From Euptelea pleiosperma (Eukaryota > Streptophyta > Magnoliopsida > Ranunculales > Eupteleaceae): DNA of 64,000 nucleotides. The number at the start of each line of letters is the position of its first letter. Position 1 is the first letter of the stretch. Shown here in pieces: positions 1 through 12,262 of the stretch. Below the pieces are notes generated by a model. The model made no database searches, was not told where the DNA came from, and worked only from the letters and a program-made list of their open reading frames with translations. The stretch covers positions 10,175,929 to 10,239,928 of the forward strand of contig CM068541.1 in NCBI GenBank assembly GCA_035048495.1, read 5' to 3'. A program made the position numbers and the translations under genes.

Positions 1-3000
1 GAGTTCATGGAGGTCTCCAGGTACACTAATATTGCAACAACAGTAAAAGACATAAGGAAACCTAAGTAACAGTTTTGAGACCTAAGTAATGGCTTTCAAG
101 ACTGTTCTTTACTGATCGATGTTTTGGCCATTATCTCTTTCGCTGTTGAATTCAAGCACTCTTCGACTTGTGTAACATGTAAGAGAAACCTGACAATCTA
201 AGCAATTAGTTCTCTAGAGCATGGTTTAAAAAGACGTTATAATGGTAATGCTCCAATATCGTTAACATTATTTGCTAAAAAGGGACAAAAACCCGTTAAT
301 ACTGGTAATAAGTTGTGATACTATTTTGGAAAAAAAAAAAAAAAAATAGTAAATAATAACATTTTGACCGTATTTTGATGATGATGTGATCCATTATAAT
401 AGTAACCAATGTTTTAAATTGCCCGGTATCACATTATAATGGTCCATTAATGTTACCATTAGGACCATTAAGACGGTTGTTTATAGCAGGCCATATCAGT
501 CACGTTTGAGTAAAAAAGGGTCACAATTTTAACATATTATATTTATAAAGGATCTCAAAATAACGATTGTTATAATGTTAAGCCCATTTTTTTTTTTGGA
601 ATTTGAACGTTATATTATTTTCGAATAACATAATGGGACTGGGGCATGATCATTATAAAAGCCCTTATTTCGTTACAGATGTTTTTTAAGCCCTGATAAT
701 AATTAACAGTCCAATTTAAACCTTGCTCCAAAGTAGTCTCTCCTTATTCTCTTTGGGAGATTGCATCACAACACCTTAGGCCTTCCTCATCTTTGATTGT
801 GAAATTTTATCAAAGAAACTATAAGTAGTGTCATCAGTTTTAGAGATCACACAGCAACCCAATTGGTTCACACTAATTGTAGAACACACCAATTAGTTCA
901 CACCTATGATATGGAACCCGTGCATGAGGACTCTTTTCTAGATTGTCTGTCATCAAACTGATTGAATTCTGGCTTTTTAGAGATCACACAAACCCCCCAA
1001 ATGTATGAATATTTTCCCCATGTAGGATATGCCAGTTTTACAGGCGGTTGCGTTCATGGTTTATGTAAGACAACCGTACCTCAGATTGAGTACAAGTATG
1101 TGCTCTTCATTTTGCTTAAGATCTTTAGAGAGAAGTGGACAATATGTTTCATTTTTTCTATCAACAAGTAAGAAAAATTACAAGTTTATTTCTAACTTTT
1201 TTTACACCAAAACTACCCTTTTGTAATACCTAAATTTAAATATTTTTTTGGTTTTGCCACCACAAAAAACAGTACTTTTGTAACCATACACCATAGAAGT
1301 GCATTTTTTTAAACCTTTACCAATATTGCGTAACACTAGTGACACACACACCATACACCATGGACGGACTTTCTTGTATGGCTACCGAGTGGTTTACATA
1401 TAAGTGCTATTGGGTATGCACTTAACATATATAGGCTTTAAGCTTACCCAAACACACTCTTAAACCATTACCAATGCATCACACGCGTGCGTGCCCACAC
1501 ACACACACACACACACACACTAAATGGTAAAAGATGAGATAAACTGTGCCTGGTCTCCACCTCAGGTGGGGAGAAATTGAACTCGGATAGAGCTTGGAAC
1601 CATGTTTCCAAGATAGCTAGATTGGAGTTTTGTTATCAGAAATGCTACTAACCATTTTATAGTGAAAGTTTGTGTTTCTATCTCCTAGATACCTAGAAGG
1701 GGGGTTCAATAGGTATCTTAAATTTATTGATTGATACTAACAACCTAATTCAATTTACTAGACTGGGTAGGTGATATCGCATGCAATTGCTAGTGATTTT
1801 AACAATGATTATCACAACCGACTTTGATCGAATATAGCTCTATTATTGTTTCTTAGTCATTTGTTACAATATTTTAAAAAAGGTGTAGATAATAAATAAA
1901 TAAACCACTACATATGCAATTTTATCATAAAAACTTTAATCAAAGAAAAACCACGGGAGCACATCCAAACGGAAAGTATCACTAATCAAAAAGTTCTGAG
2001 TTACAGAAATTACATAGGCACCATTTACATACAACATATACAACCTCTGCCAACTATCGGTATGTCCACTTCTTCTAGCTCCACGTGTTGAGTCCACGAG
2101 TGCCCTTTCGATCAAGATCCCTTTGCCGTTGTTCAATTTGCTATACCCTGATCTTATTCTCAATCTAACCTCGGAAGTGAATACACCCTGACTCTTCAAC
2201 GTTGTTCAATTGCGAGTGAGTCACATGTGATACTCTCTGGCTTACTTGGTCGGATACTAAGAATATCTTAAACAGAGGTTTTGATTAAGCTTATCGATGA
2301 TGTAAATACTTCAAGCTATGATTATAAGAGAAGAAAAATCTTAAATAAAATGAATGACTTACTAGGGTTTTTCTCTCCGGAGGCTCAACTCTTAAGATGT
2401 AATAATACTCTAAAAGCTCAAGAGAGTTTTTACTCTTTGTAAATGTGTTATGTGTAAGTTCTAATAGCCAATGAATGACTTTTTATAAAGAGAGCTAAGT
2501 CATAGGGAGAGTGGGAAATAAGATTTTTGGATCTGATCTGATTATTTTCTTCATCAGTCCGATCGATTGGACTTCTTGGATGTTAGTCCATTGATAGTCC
2601 AAACAATTGTAGACAAGGTACAATCGATTGGACTTGCCCAATCAATTGTATAGCGCTGTTCAATCGATTGGACTTCCCCACGTTTAGTTTTTTATTACAT
2701 ATATGTCCCTAAGTTGAAGTCTTGCTTGATGACTTAATTAGGTTTAGGTATATGTTTACAATTAAAACACTTATAACTAAGGCCATTAAGTCACTTACCT
2801 TCATAATCGTGTGAGCACGTTATAAGTGGACAACCGGCGAGTCTTCAGATGAATCATTCTTCAATCTTTTGGGTCTTCGATCTTCGTATTTTAGTCTTCA
2901 GGTCAATGAGTCACGCGTGCCATGACATACTCAAGACCTCACTTGCACACGTAAGAATGATTTCACGGTATTTTATGTCACACAAAATTATGCCAAATAG

Positions 3001-3590
3001 AATATGAATATATTCATTTCATATGGAAGCAGGAGGTGTTAGAATTAGAGCAAAATCGGTGGAGGAAGCTGAGGCGCATGCAATGAAGTAGGGCCTTCGT
3101 GTGGCACTATAGATGGGTGTTAAAAGCTCATGCCTGAGAACTGATGCAAATGGTTTCTTCAAACCCAAATAGGAATACTGAGAAGAGGGCACAGTGATAT
3201 TTGCAGGAGTAGATGCAATACCACCTGTAATACTAGTGGCGCTGATGGATATGTAGAACGATGAATAGTGGTAGTGATCAAATGGCAATTTGATGGCAAT
3301 CGCAAATGATTGCCTCAACAAGTTGTCGGTGGTTCCAGATAGAGCGGTGACGACGAGGAGTCACAAATACAATAAAGGTGGTCATAGATGGCGACTCACG
3401 ACAGCAGCAACAACAACTCATGACGAACTTGTGCTGCAAAAGCAGGTGAAGGATTTACGAAAGATTGATTAGAGTTGCAACATAGTGGTGGAGTAAGTGG
3501 TGAAGTGGAAGTAGAAGAGAGCGTCCCTAGTGAGGATCGCCATGTCGATCAACACCAAAATTGTGGTTTGTTGGGTGGCCGTGACTGGAG
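1..3590. other. AT-rich intergenic DNA, no supported gene
   Basis: No reading frame here has recognisable protein similarity. The stretch holds homopolymer runs, a (CA)n microsatellite near 1496-1520, and three copies of the motif CAATCGATTGGACTT or close variants between about 2560 and 2680. A 100-codon open frame on the minus strand (3019-3321) has no motif I recognise. The DNA around 2.0-2.9 kb looks like decayed transposon sequence, but no paired terminal repeats were found. Confidence 0.5.
1496..1520. repeat. (CA)n microsatellite
   Basis: An uninterrupted run of about twelve CA dinucleotides, a simple sequence repeat in intergenic DNA. Confidence 0.9.
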
Positions 3591-3599
3591 AGGTCGTCA

Positions 3600-3960
3600 T
3601 CCATTTAATTTGTTTTGGAATGGGCAACTCTTGACACCTGATTGTTGTAAGGAGTGTTGACTTCCCAGAGCCGTTTAGTCCAAACAAACCATAGCGTCTT
3701 CCATAGTTAAGCTCCAATTCAGAATCGACAATGAGATCATGACCATAGAAGGTAACAAATAAAGACTATGTGGATGTCTCTCAAGAGAGGATGAGAATAG
3801 AGCACACCAGTACATGTCCAATCTGATATCTGTAGAGAATTGACCTCATTAGCTAACTTCTCAACACCACTTTTGTTATGCACAATGGCAACTATTGACT
3901 TGGACGATGATGCGGCAGTAGACCCTCCGCAGCCTTCTTCTTGCTCGTGTCCCAAACCAT
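3600..3960 (-). pseudogene. ABCF1/GCN20-type ABC-F protein, 5' fragment, pseudogene
   Basis: Read on the minus strand from the ATG at 3958-3960, the sequence gives a lysine/alanine-rich start ([13 protein letters not shown]) and then, in another frame, a segment with LQISDWTCTGVLYSHPLLRDI. A third frame gives [19 protein letters not shown] and [16 protein letters not shown]. This order matches the N-terminus and first nucleotide-binding domain of plant ABCF1 (GCN20-type) proteins, cytosolic ATPases linked to translation control. The Walker A motif GLNGSGKST is intact, but at least two frameshifts separate the blocks. Similarity stops soon after ELPIPKQI near 3605; the signature motif, Walker B and second ATPase domain are absent. 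It is a truncated, non-functional copy; whether it came by retroposition or DNA-level capture cannot be told. Confidence 0.75.
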
Positions 3961-5319
3961 ATTTCTGGCTATGAAGGATCCGGAGATGGAGATTTGCAAA
4001 GAAGGTGAGGTTGTTCTCTGATCGTGCAAGCTAGGGTTTTGCAAGAGCTTTATACTGAAATTAGTCGCAAAGGGAGTGTCGTAGGGGCGGAAGGATTGCT
4101 TTGAAGGGAGGAAGCTTCTTCTTTTTGTTTGAGATGGAGGAAGAAGGGCATCAGAAGTCCGTTCATACTCTAAGGATCCCAGTGGTGGTGGAGTTGTCGA
4201 AGGTTCCTTAGCCAGTGGCATAGGGTCTTGTGGCCATGAGGAAGGTGGCATTGGGGGTTGTGGGGTTCGGTTTTGAGAAGGACGTTGGTGGTTAATTTGG
4301 CCCAGGGTGATGAGGAGGATGTTGGTATTGAAGGGCTTCACATAGACGGCGCTGATGTCGACAATAATGAGGGTGTGATTGGCAATGCTGAAGGAGAGCT
4401 CGTCATTATGTGCAGCATTGGAAGTGCAGTGTTGATGATGGGATTAAGAGAAGTTGATGGGTACAATGATTATCGGGCGGATGGCGACAATGCCACCCGT
4501 TGGAATAGGGCGTAGAATCGAGAGCTTGTTCGCAGAAGAATAATAGCTCTAATAGCATGATAGGAAATATATGATTTCATTGATAATAGCTCTGATGATT
4601 CATTGACCTTAATCTAGGGTTTATATAAAGATAATAAAATCTAAAAATAGAAACTAATATCATCCGATCTAATCTAATATCTAATTGCTAGATATCCTAA
4701 CCTAATTTATCCTAGTCGACAAACTGGTGACAACTGGGAGATTATGTGATGAGATACACCAATAATGATTGGTACATCTCACTCACCTTATTAAAATGTT
4801 ATTCTCTAATACCAGCCCTATGAAAAATAGATTACAAGTAAAGAATAATGGACCATCTATTTTACCATTAACTCTAACTGCACTTTTGATATATTAGAAG
4901 ATTTTGAATGGGTTGATGATAAAAAGTTAGCCCTAATTAACTCATCTTCTTGTGGGCCGGCATGCACCACAAAGCTGACCACACATGTCAAATTAACCTT
5001 AACCAAAAATATATATTGATTTTCCTCGACCTATTATTTTGACCAATAGTGCCACAACCACCGCCAGAATGAGAAAGAGAGAGAATAGAGGGATAACATC
5101 CTCGTCTTCTAATAAACAGAAGTCAAAGTCAATTCTCTAGGAAGACTACTCTAATTTTCCTGCTTATTAAGCAAAACAAAACAAAGGACCTTGACTACGT
5201 CCATCCCAGTTAACATTCGTCAATTTGCATTATCCCTTAACAATGATTTAAGTGCCCTTCCCCTCCTACCAGCATCTCTCACTGCGCATGCGCCGAGGGC
5301 GGTCGGAGAATTGGAGAAG
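3961..5319. other. Intergenic, upstream of exchanger copy 1
   Basis: No supported gene. GC-richer sequence to about 4500 continues the block around the ABCF1 fragment and has open frames on both strands without recognisable domains. AT-rich DNA follows. An AT-rich stretch at about 5007-5016 (AAATATATATT) is a possible TATA region for the gene starting at 5320, though about 300 bases upstream of the ATG. The open frame continues upstream of that ATG to 5191, but the extension is unlike any exchanger N-terminus and is taken as 5' leader. Confidence 0.4.
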
Positions 5320-5744
5320 ATGGCTAAAGCAGCATGTTGTGTTGCTGTTTATCTTCTCCTCCTATTTGTCCATAAGGGTCAAAGCCGCTATTTTAGAGAC
5401 AGTTCTTCCGAGTTGGTTTCGGATGGTATCGATGCTGTCAATCAATCTTCCTTGCTTCTTCTCAAAGGGATTGATTCGTCGGAGACCTGTGAGCACATGT
5501 ATGGTTTCTTACCATGCACGGACAACCTTGCAGGCCACCTCTTCCAAATTGTGGTCTATGAATACCTATTGCTCCTTGGGGAGAGATATGTTACCGCGGG
5601 AAGCGAGCTTCTTTTCAAGATTTTGGGTCCCGGTGTTTTCGGCGCTTCTGTGTTTCACATCCTAGGTGCTCTTCCAGAGTCCATAATAGTTCTTGGTAAG
5701 CTCTCATCCTGTACTACTTCCCACGAAAAAGTTACCCTGCGCGG

Positions 5745-6025
5745 GCTTTTCCTGTGTGGTGCACATAAAAAGGGCCCGATGATTGATTGCCCATCCCTTG
5801 ATGAACGTACACACCAACAGTCATTTTGATTGGTGATCTCTAGCCATTGAATTTAGCATTTTTCATGAGGTGATTTCTTGCCTTGGTTTTCTTTTTTGGG
5901 TACGATCAGATCGAATGGCTAGAGATCATCACCAACCAGGATGATTGTTGGTGTGTAGGTGTATCAAAGGGTGAGCCAATTATTCATGGGTCGGTGGGCC
6001 CAAAAGAGTACCACATGGTATATTT
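5745..6025. repeat. Foldback MITE in intron 1 of copy 1
   Basis: The two halves are imperfect inverted repeats around about 5890: a GATTGGTGATCTCTAGCCAT-like block is mirrored by ATGGCTAGAGATCATCACCA downstream, and GGGCCC occurs in both arms. The arrangement (GTGGCAC-like end, CACACCAA, GATTNGTGAT) resembles other foldback elements in the window. Confidence 0.6.
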
Positions 6026-6773
6026 TTATGTGTTCCACTGGCGCCACAGCCCCAAAGGAAGGAAACGGTCCCTTCAGGGAAATGGGTTAAATTGTCTCTT
6101 ACCTTTTCAATAGAAGTATAGGTCACGGCGAGAAAATTTCTGAGGTCATGATTGCTGCTTACGCTATATCTTTTGAAAGTTTTTGGTAGAACTAGATGGC
6201 ACATGCGTGCAAGTAACAATAAACCTTGCCTCACCCCATTGGTTGAAGCATGTAGAGCAGCGTACTGACAACCTGGACTGGTTGAAGCCCAGAAGAAAAG
6301 GACGAATAGAGGCAGCTTGCACTCTTTTTATTTTCAACCAGTTCTTTTAGTAGCCCATACACTCTCTGACATGTGTCACTAGATGATAGGGGGTTAAGGA
6401 GATGTCTCAACCAAATGGGTGAGGCAATTAGTCCCAACCGTGTAAGTAATTCACAAAAATATCTAAAAGTAAATGAGTTAACGTTGGTGGATTATTTCCT
6501 TATAGTATTTGAAATGCTACCCAATTATGTGGTGGATATTTGTCTTTTAGCCTATCTTTTTCCTTCTCCCTTTGTTTTCTCTGCGGTTTCCTCAGCCGCC
6601 TTATCCTTCTATTTTCTCTTTTTTCTTTTTAAAAGTTTTACTTATCAAAAGAAAAAGAAAAAAATATAGTCAACTTAAAAAAAAATGAAGAACATTTAAA
6701 TTATTAGGACCATATTGTCTTTTGTACGATTTTCAATGGTTCAAAAAAAAAAAAAAAAACCCAGGTTTTGCTT

Positions 6774-6800
<27 letters not shown>
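6774..6800. repeat. (GA)n microsatellite in intron 1
   Basis: About thirteen GA dinucleotides in the long first intron of exchanger copy 1, just after an A-rich run. Confidence 0.9.
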
Positions 6801-6805
<5 letters not shown>

Positions 6806-7057
6806 TTAAGATTAATATTAATTTCAGATGAGAGATATTTGATTCCTGTTGTATGGTAGATAACGCCTGAAAGTGACACAGCTAAAGTCAAAAATTTGGT
6901 ACTAGATTTTTTATAAATTCTAGAATTGAGGATATACCCCACCTCATGGTGGATCCCATCAAAACTAATGCGAGCAGCTGATCACAGCCAGGCTTAGGCC
7001 TTCATCTAGATGATTAATTAGGGAAAGGAATTGAAGAACCATCACAGCAAAGTCTAT

Positions 7058-7570
7058 TTAATCCGGATACTCATTGGGGCAATCTATGTGTGGGCATCTT
7101 TTTGCCTCATAGGCTTGATCTATGAGTTCTCAAGCAAAGAAGTATGTGAGCCTCATCTGGACCCTACAAAAAGGGTGTAGACCTCTTTTTGGGTCTCATT
7201 AGTGAATGATATGGACATCGTTGTGCATCATATATATGATTAGGCTCTATGAGTCCTTAAGAAGAAAAAAGTGAGCCTCTTTTAGACCTCGCGTATGGGG
7301 CTTAGGTTGGCTCCAGTTTGATGACTTTCAGAGCTCAAGCCCATGAGACACAAAGATGTCCACCCACTCTCTTTGGCCCAAAAAAAGGCTCAAGCCAGTG
7401 ATGCCCAAAATATGCACACATTTGAGAAGCCCAAAAAAAGGTCCACACTTTTCTGAGGTCCAAAAGAGGTCCATACACTTCATTTCTTGAGCACTCATAG
7501 AGCCCAAGCCTGTGAGGCAAACAGATGTCCACACACATCTCGGCCCAATAAAGCCCTTTAACCGGATTAA
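7058..7570. repeat. Foldback element in intron 1 of copy 1
   Basis: The left arm (about 7058-7135, from TAATCCGGAT through the GCCTCATAGGCTTGATC block) is the imperfect inverse of the right arm (about 7489-7570, ending ACCGGATTA). Arms are roughly 80 bp and the interior has further GAGCCTC / GGCCCAAAAA inverted units. No coding capacity. It resembles a non-autonomous DNA transposon, but no target duplication was identified. Confidence 0.65.
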
Positions 7571-10500
7571 AATCCGATGTATTTCAATCCAACTTAAACT
7601 GAAGATTTTTCTAGGACAAGATCCTACATGGCCATCATGGATTACCATTTTGGCTGACTACCACCTTTTATTGGCGATCACAAACATCATCAAGGCAATT
7701 AAATCATCTTGAAAAACTGAAAATGGCAATAGCATTCTTCATTGGCATATCAATCTTGAAGGCACTTTATTTGGACAAACTCACGACAATCGTTGATTCC
7801 AATCCCCATGAGATTCAGGAAGAGCATTAGAGAATATTGTAATAAGTTGTGTGAAATACGCCGTTTCATTATTGGTGTATCTCATCACATGTTCTACTAG
7901 TTGTAAAGATTAGGATAATATCCAATAGGATAAACTTGGAACATAGTTGGGATGAAGAACAAAGAAAGAGTGCATCTGATATAGTTTTGTTGTATGTTTT
8001 CAGTTTCTGGACTTTCTAATAGTAAAGAGACTGCTCAAGAGCGGGTCTTAACCGGAGTCGGCTTGCTTGCCGGGTCAACAATCTTGCTTCTGACTGTAGT
8101 ATGGGGAACTTGAGTCATTGTTGGCAAGTGCGATTTTTCAGAGAGATCGATTTCTGAAGATTCAGAGAGCTCAACTTCAAACGATTCGTGGTACAAAAAA
8201 TATCGATCACGCCTAACTGGTTTGCTCTCTTTCTACTCATTAATTTTGAGCATACGGTTGTCATAATATAGAAGCATGCTCCTATTTATTCCATTATTAT
8301 GAACTAAGAACCCATTAGGAGCCATTCGGACTGGCCTCATAACCCAATTGGAAATCTTTACAGGTTCTGGCATTACTACTGATGAGGAGACTAGCTATAC
8401 TGCAAGGATCATGGTTCTATCAGTTTTCCCATTTATCATTATGCAGCTACCGGAAATGCTGAACTTATCTTCTGGGGAACATGTAGTTATCTTGATTTCT
8501 CTCACTGTTACTGTTGCACTCCTACTCTCTTACTTCCTCTATCAGGTATTCCATTTTTCATTTGATAATCCAATTTTTGTGACGATATATTTCTCGCAAA
8601 TTCAAAGAATCTCTGGGCTCGATAGATTGACTACTATGATTTTTCAAAACATAATTTGATGGTTTTTTTTTTTACATTAATAATCTCCTCTTGAATATTT
8701 GTGTAGGTCTTTCAACCTTGGATTCAGAGCAGAAGACTAGAATATGTGAAGCATGAACATCTAATAATAGGATTTTTAAGACATGTGCAAAGGCATGCAA
8801 TGGGAAAACTCCTCACAGATGAGGGTGCACCTAATCTACCTGTTATAAGAAGGTTCGTTTTTTATTTTATTTTTTTACATACTTTATGCCATTTTCAGGA
8901 AGGACTTGATCATGGAAAATTGATCTTGCACAATTTCAATTACAGGTTATTTCAGAAAATTGATCTTGATGAGGATGATTTTATATCGACTTCCGAATTA
9001 AAAGACTTGATCATGGAAATCAAGGCTGAAAGAATACATTCAGATACGAATGAAGCAGTAACTGAAGTATTGAAAGAATTTGATCTAGATAATGACCATA
9101 AGGTTTCTAAGGAAGAATTTGTCAATGTAGTTGTGAAATGGCTTGTTAAGCGTAAGCATGCAATTGATAGCCGAGGTTCTTTCTCAAGAAGGTCTCGTGA
9201 CAACTTGTACCAGGTAACTAACATCATGGTTTCCCCAAATCCTAACTGTTATAGCTGTTATATGACATTTCAAATAAATTTGCTGTTGAATCTTATAAGA
9301 CATGTGCAGGAAAGAATACTAGAATATGAAAAGAAGAAGCAACTAATAATAGGAATTTTAAAATATGTGCACAAAGATGAACTAGAAAGCCTCCTCAGAA
9401 ATGATGGCTCACCTGATGTGGCTAGTATAAGAAGGTTAATATTTGTTTTGTACTTGATGTAATTTTCAAATTTTAGTAGTCTGGTATACTATTTGAACAT
9501 TATTTCCCCCCACATTCATATCAAATGCAGGCTATTTGAGAAATTTGATCTTGATGGAGATAACTGCATATCGTATTCCGAATTAAAAGAACTGATCGAA
9601 GGTATCACATTTGGAAATACGGATGATGCGGTAGAACTATTGATGAAAGAACTAGATACAAATCGCGACCAAAAGATTAATGATGAGGAATTTGTCGATG
9701 GAATTGCAAAATGGCTCGACTCAAATAGGTCTCTTGACGAATTCTACCTGGTAAGTAACCCAATGTTATGATCAGTCCCCAGATTCTAAGCATAATCGTT
9801 GTGTAATGACATATATAAATTGAATATCCAGGAAACCTGGAAAGAAGCGGATAAGTTGATGGATGAGAAAGAGTCAAGTGGAGGGACTGCTGATGGTCCA
9901 TGGACTTGCATTAAGGCCATATTATTATTGTTGCTAGGAACTGTGATTTTATCCTTCCTTGCAGAACCACTTATCGAAACTGTTCAAGATTTTTCAATTG
10001 CTGCAAGTATACCCTCTTTCTACGTTTCATTTATTTTAATCCCTTTGGCTACTAAATCTAGAGAGGCATTGGCAGCAATTATGTCTGCACGTCACAAAAA
10101 GCCTCGAACTACTTCTTTGACATTTTCTGAGGTTTGTCTCTCTCCCCCCAAGTTTTTTACTTTCGTATTTACATATTTGAAGATATTGTGCATTTGTTGA
10201 AACGAACAATTTTTAACTTTTGAGTTATCGGTGCAGATTTATGGTGGGGTGTTCATGAACAATATCCTTGGCTTGGCTGTCCTTTTATTCCTTGTTTACG
10301 CGCGAGGAATGACGTGGGATTTCTCAGCTGAAGTGCTGGTCGTTTTTATCATTTGCAGTGTAATGGGTCTTATTGCTAGCTTCCGTTCTACCTTCCCCGT
10401 TTGGACATCTTTATTTGCATACCTTCTGTACCCATTCTCTCTGGTGCTGGTTTATGTTTTCATTAATGTTTATGGGTGGTCTTAAGACTTGTAGAATCAC

Positions 10501-11761
10501 AAACAATGAAGGTCGTGATCTCTCCTTTTTTGGTGTACTACTTTTGAGACAAGTTGTATGAGTAAGGGAAAGGTATGTCTTTTGAAGATATTGGGCAGAT
10601 CCATGGTAAGTAGTGAAAGAGCTTAGGGGTGGGATGAAATGCATATTCTTTTCCTTTGTATTTGTTTAAGAATTTTTGACAAGCTTCCTTAGCCTCCAAG
10701 GCCTTTATGCCCCCCCTGCCCCCCGGTAATAAGCGTGGCTCAGTCCACACTAACTCTCCCAGTACACTCCGGGGTACGTGTGGAAGGGGTGACTATCATG
10801 TCCCTGGGGATTAGTTCGGGGCTCTATGAGGCCCGGAATTTAGAAGCCCAGAAACCCACGGTTTCAAAAAAAATAAAAAATTGTCTTTCATTATTGAATT
10901 CAAGCCATCTTTGAATTGCTCATCAGATAACCCTACTTGTGGGCTGATTGAATTCATCAATTATGCACCGGGCCTGCCCAGCCCACTTGGTCGGCACAGT
11001 TGAATAATGTCCCCCTCCCTTTTGTGCCCAGCAGTTATATACCCAGCCTGGCCCGCAGGTGACCCGACTCAGACCAGCCCATATACACTCTTATCCGGCT
11101 TCATAAGATAAAAGAGTGGTTGAGATAAAATCCATCCATCTAATGTGGACAGTCAGATTTCAGCTACTCAATCCTCCTCATTTATTTATCTCAGGCTATG
11201 AATTTTGCTGAAATCTGAAACTTCACTATATAAGCAAGGATTTGGTTTATGTCCACCAAATATGTGCCAACAATGAAGGGGGTCAATGGGCCCAAAAGCT
11301 TGGCAGATGGCAGCATTGAGATGATACTGTACCACGGATTCAGACCTCCCCATTACGTTATGTACCGTTTTATTGCTTAACGGCTGTTATTTTTCTAGTT
11401 TAACAAAAAATTTGACCGTTATTTTTTGAAAAAAAATTGATAAACATCCGTTATTTCCATTATTTTCAGTTATTTTCCTTTAAAAATTTTATTGAAAATT
11501 TGAAATTCAAATTTTGCATTTAATTTAGCGTCGTTATTTTTCATTTTTTCCCGTGCGTTACAATCCATTATAATAGAAAAAACAGTAACACCCCCAGTCC
11601 GTTATACCGTCCGAGTGCTGGAGCCACCCAATTTTCGCAAACGAAGTGCCATGGGCACGGGCCATTTACTAATATATTTATAAAAGAGATTAAACTTTTC
11701 AAAATTTGTAAAAACAATAATAAAGCGTCTTAAAAGGCCTTTGCGACCCACGAGTTAAACT

Positions 11762-12130
11762 TCTGTCACAACCGATTGTGACCAAAGCTGGTCACAACGC
11801 ACAATACAAGCCATGTGGCACACTATTAGAGGCCTCTGACCGTATGGATGTTTGGCCAGTCCCGGCCCTTGGTGGACCTTGAAACCAAAAATCAGCTCAA
11901 TTAGTGATTTAGAACCTTTGGATCTTTGCACCCAAATAGAGCTCAATAATGCTCAAATTCCTACGGTTAAAATCAACCCATGAAAATAAGTTCAATGCAA
12001 CACTTAGAAATCACTGATCTGGTTGATTTTTGGTTTGAAGGTCACCGAAGGACTGGCCAAACATCCATACGGTCATTGTCCTCTAATAGTGTGCCACGTG
12101 GCTCATATTGGTCACAACCCGTTGTGATAA
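11762..12130. repeat. G-box foldback MITE, copy M1
   Basis: Near-palindromic element of about 370 bp. Each arm has the family landmarks in mirror order: CACAATA, GCCACGTGGC (here GCCATGTGGC on the left), CTGACCGTATGGATGTTTGG, AAAATCAGC and TTAGTGATTT. The outer ends add GTCACAACC, present in both arms. No open frame. It belongs to a family with about a dozen members in this window. Confidence 0.8.
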
Positions 12131-12262
12131 AAGTTTTACTCGTAAATATATTAAAAGTTATTTTTGTTTAAAATAATTTCCGTACTTAATTAATATGATA
12201 TCCTGTGTACGTATGTAGCATATTAAATCGTATAACCCAAATGTTATAAATATTGTCAGTAT

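Larger units (their letters stand above)
5320..10485 (+). pseudogene. NCL-type Na+/Ca2+ exchanger, copy 1: four EF-hands, premature stop
   Basis: Homologue of plant NCL exchangers (calcium/cation antiporter superfamily; membrane Na+/Ca2+ exchange regulated by cytosolic EF-hands). Exons inferred from GT-AG sites and frame: 5320-5695, 8004-8219, 8364-8545, 8707-8852, 8946-9213, 9310-9434, 9531-9750, 9832-10131, 10237-10485; together 694 codons. The ATG at 5320 is chosen because it opens a hydrophobic signal peptide like that of copies 2 and 3. Exon 2 has an in-frame TGA at 8111-8113 (codon 162) where copies 2 and 3 have TGT (Cys); all other exons are open and in phase. Exons 6-7 repeat exons 4-5, giving four EF loops, all with acidic or Asn residues at 1, 3 and 5 and Glu at 12. 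Repeat 1 reads ALPESI where the other copies have ALPDAM; repeat 2 reads ATKSREA instead of ATNSSEA. The break looks recent. Exon 2 is a multiple of three, so skipping it would keep frame. An assembly error at the TGA is possible. Confidence 0.8.

Noticed and set aside
1029..1226. Short frame MPVLQAVAFMVYVRQPYLRL preceded by a possible splice acceptor
   Set aside because: It looks exon-like, but no family could be assigned and no neighbouring exon was found.
3019..3321. 100-codon open frame on the minus strand
   Set aside because: No recognisable domain; it lies in the decayed block around the ABCF1 fragment.
5191..5319. Upstream in-frame extension of exchanger copy 1 (MTTSIPVNIRQ...)
   Set aside because: The residues do not resemble any exchanger N-terminus, and the signal peptide starts at the ATG at 5320; it is more likely leader sequence.
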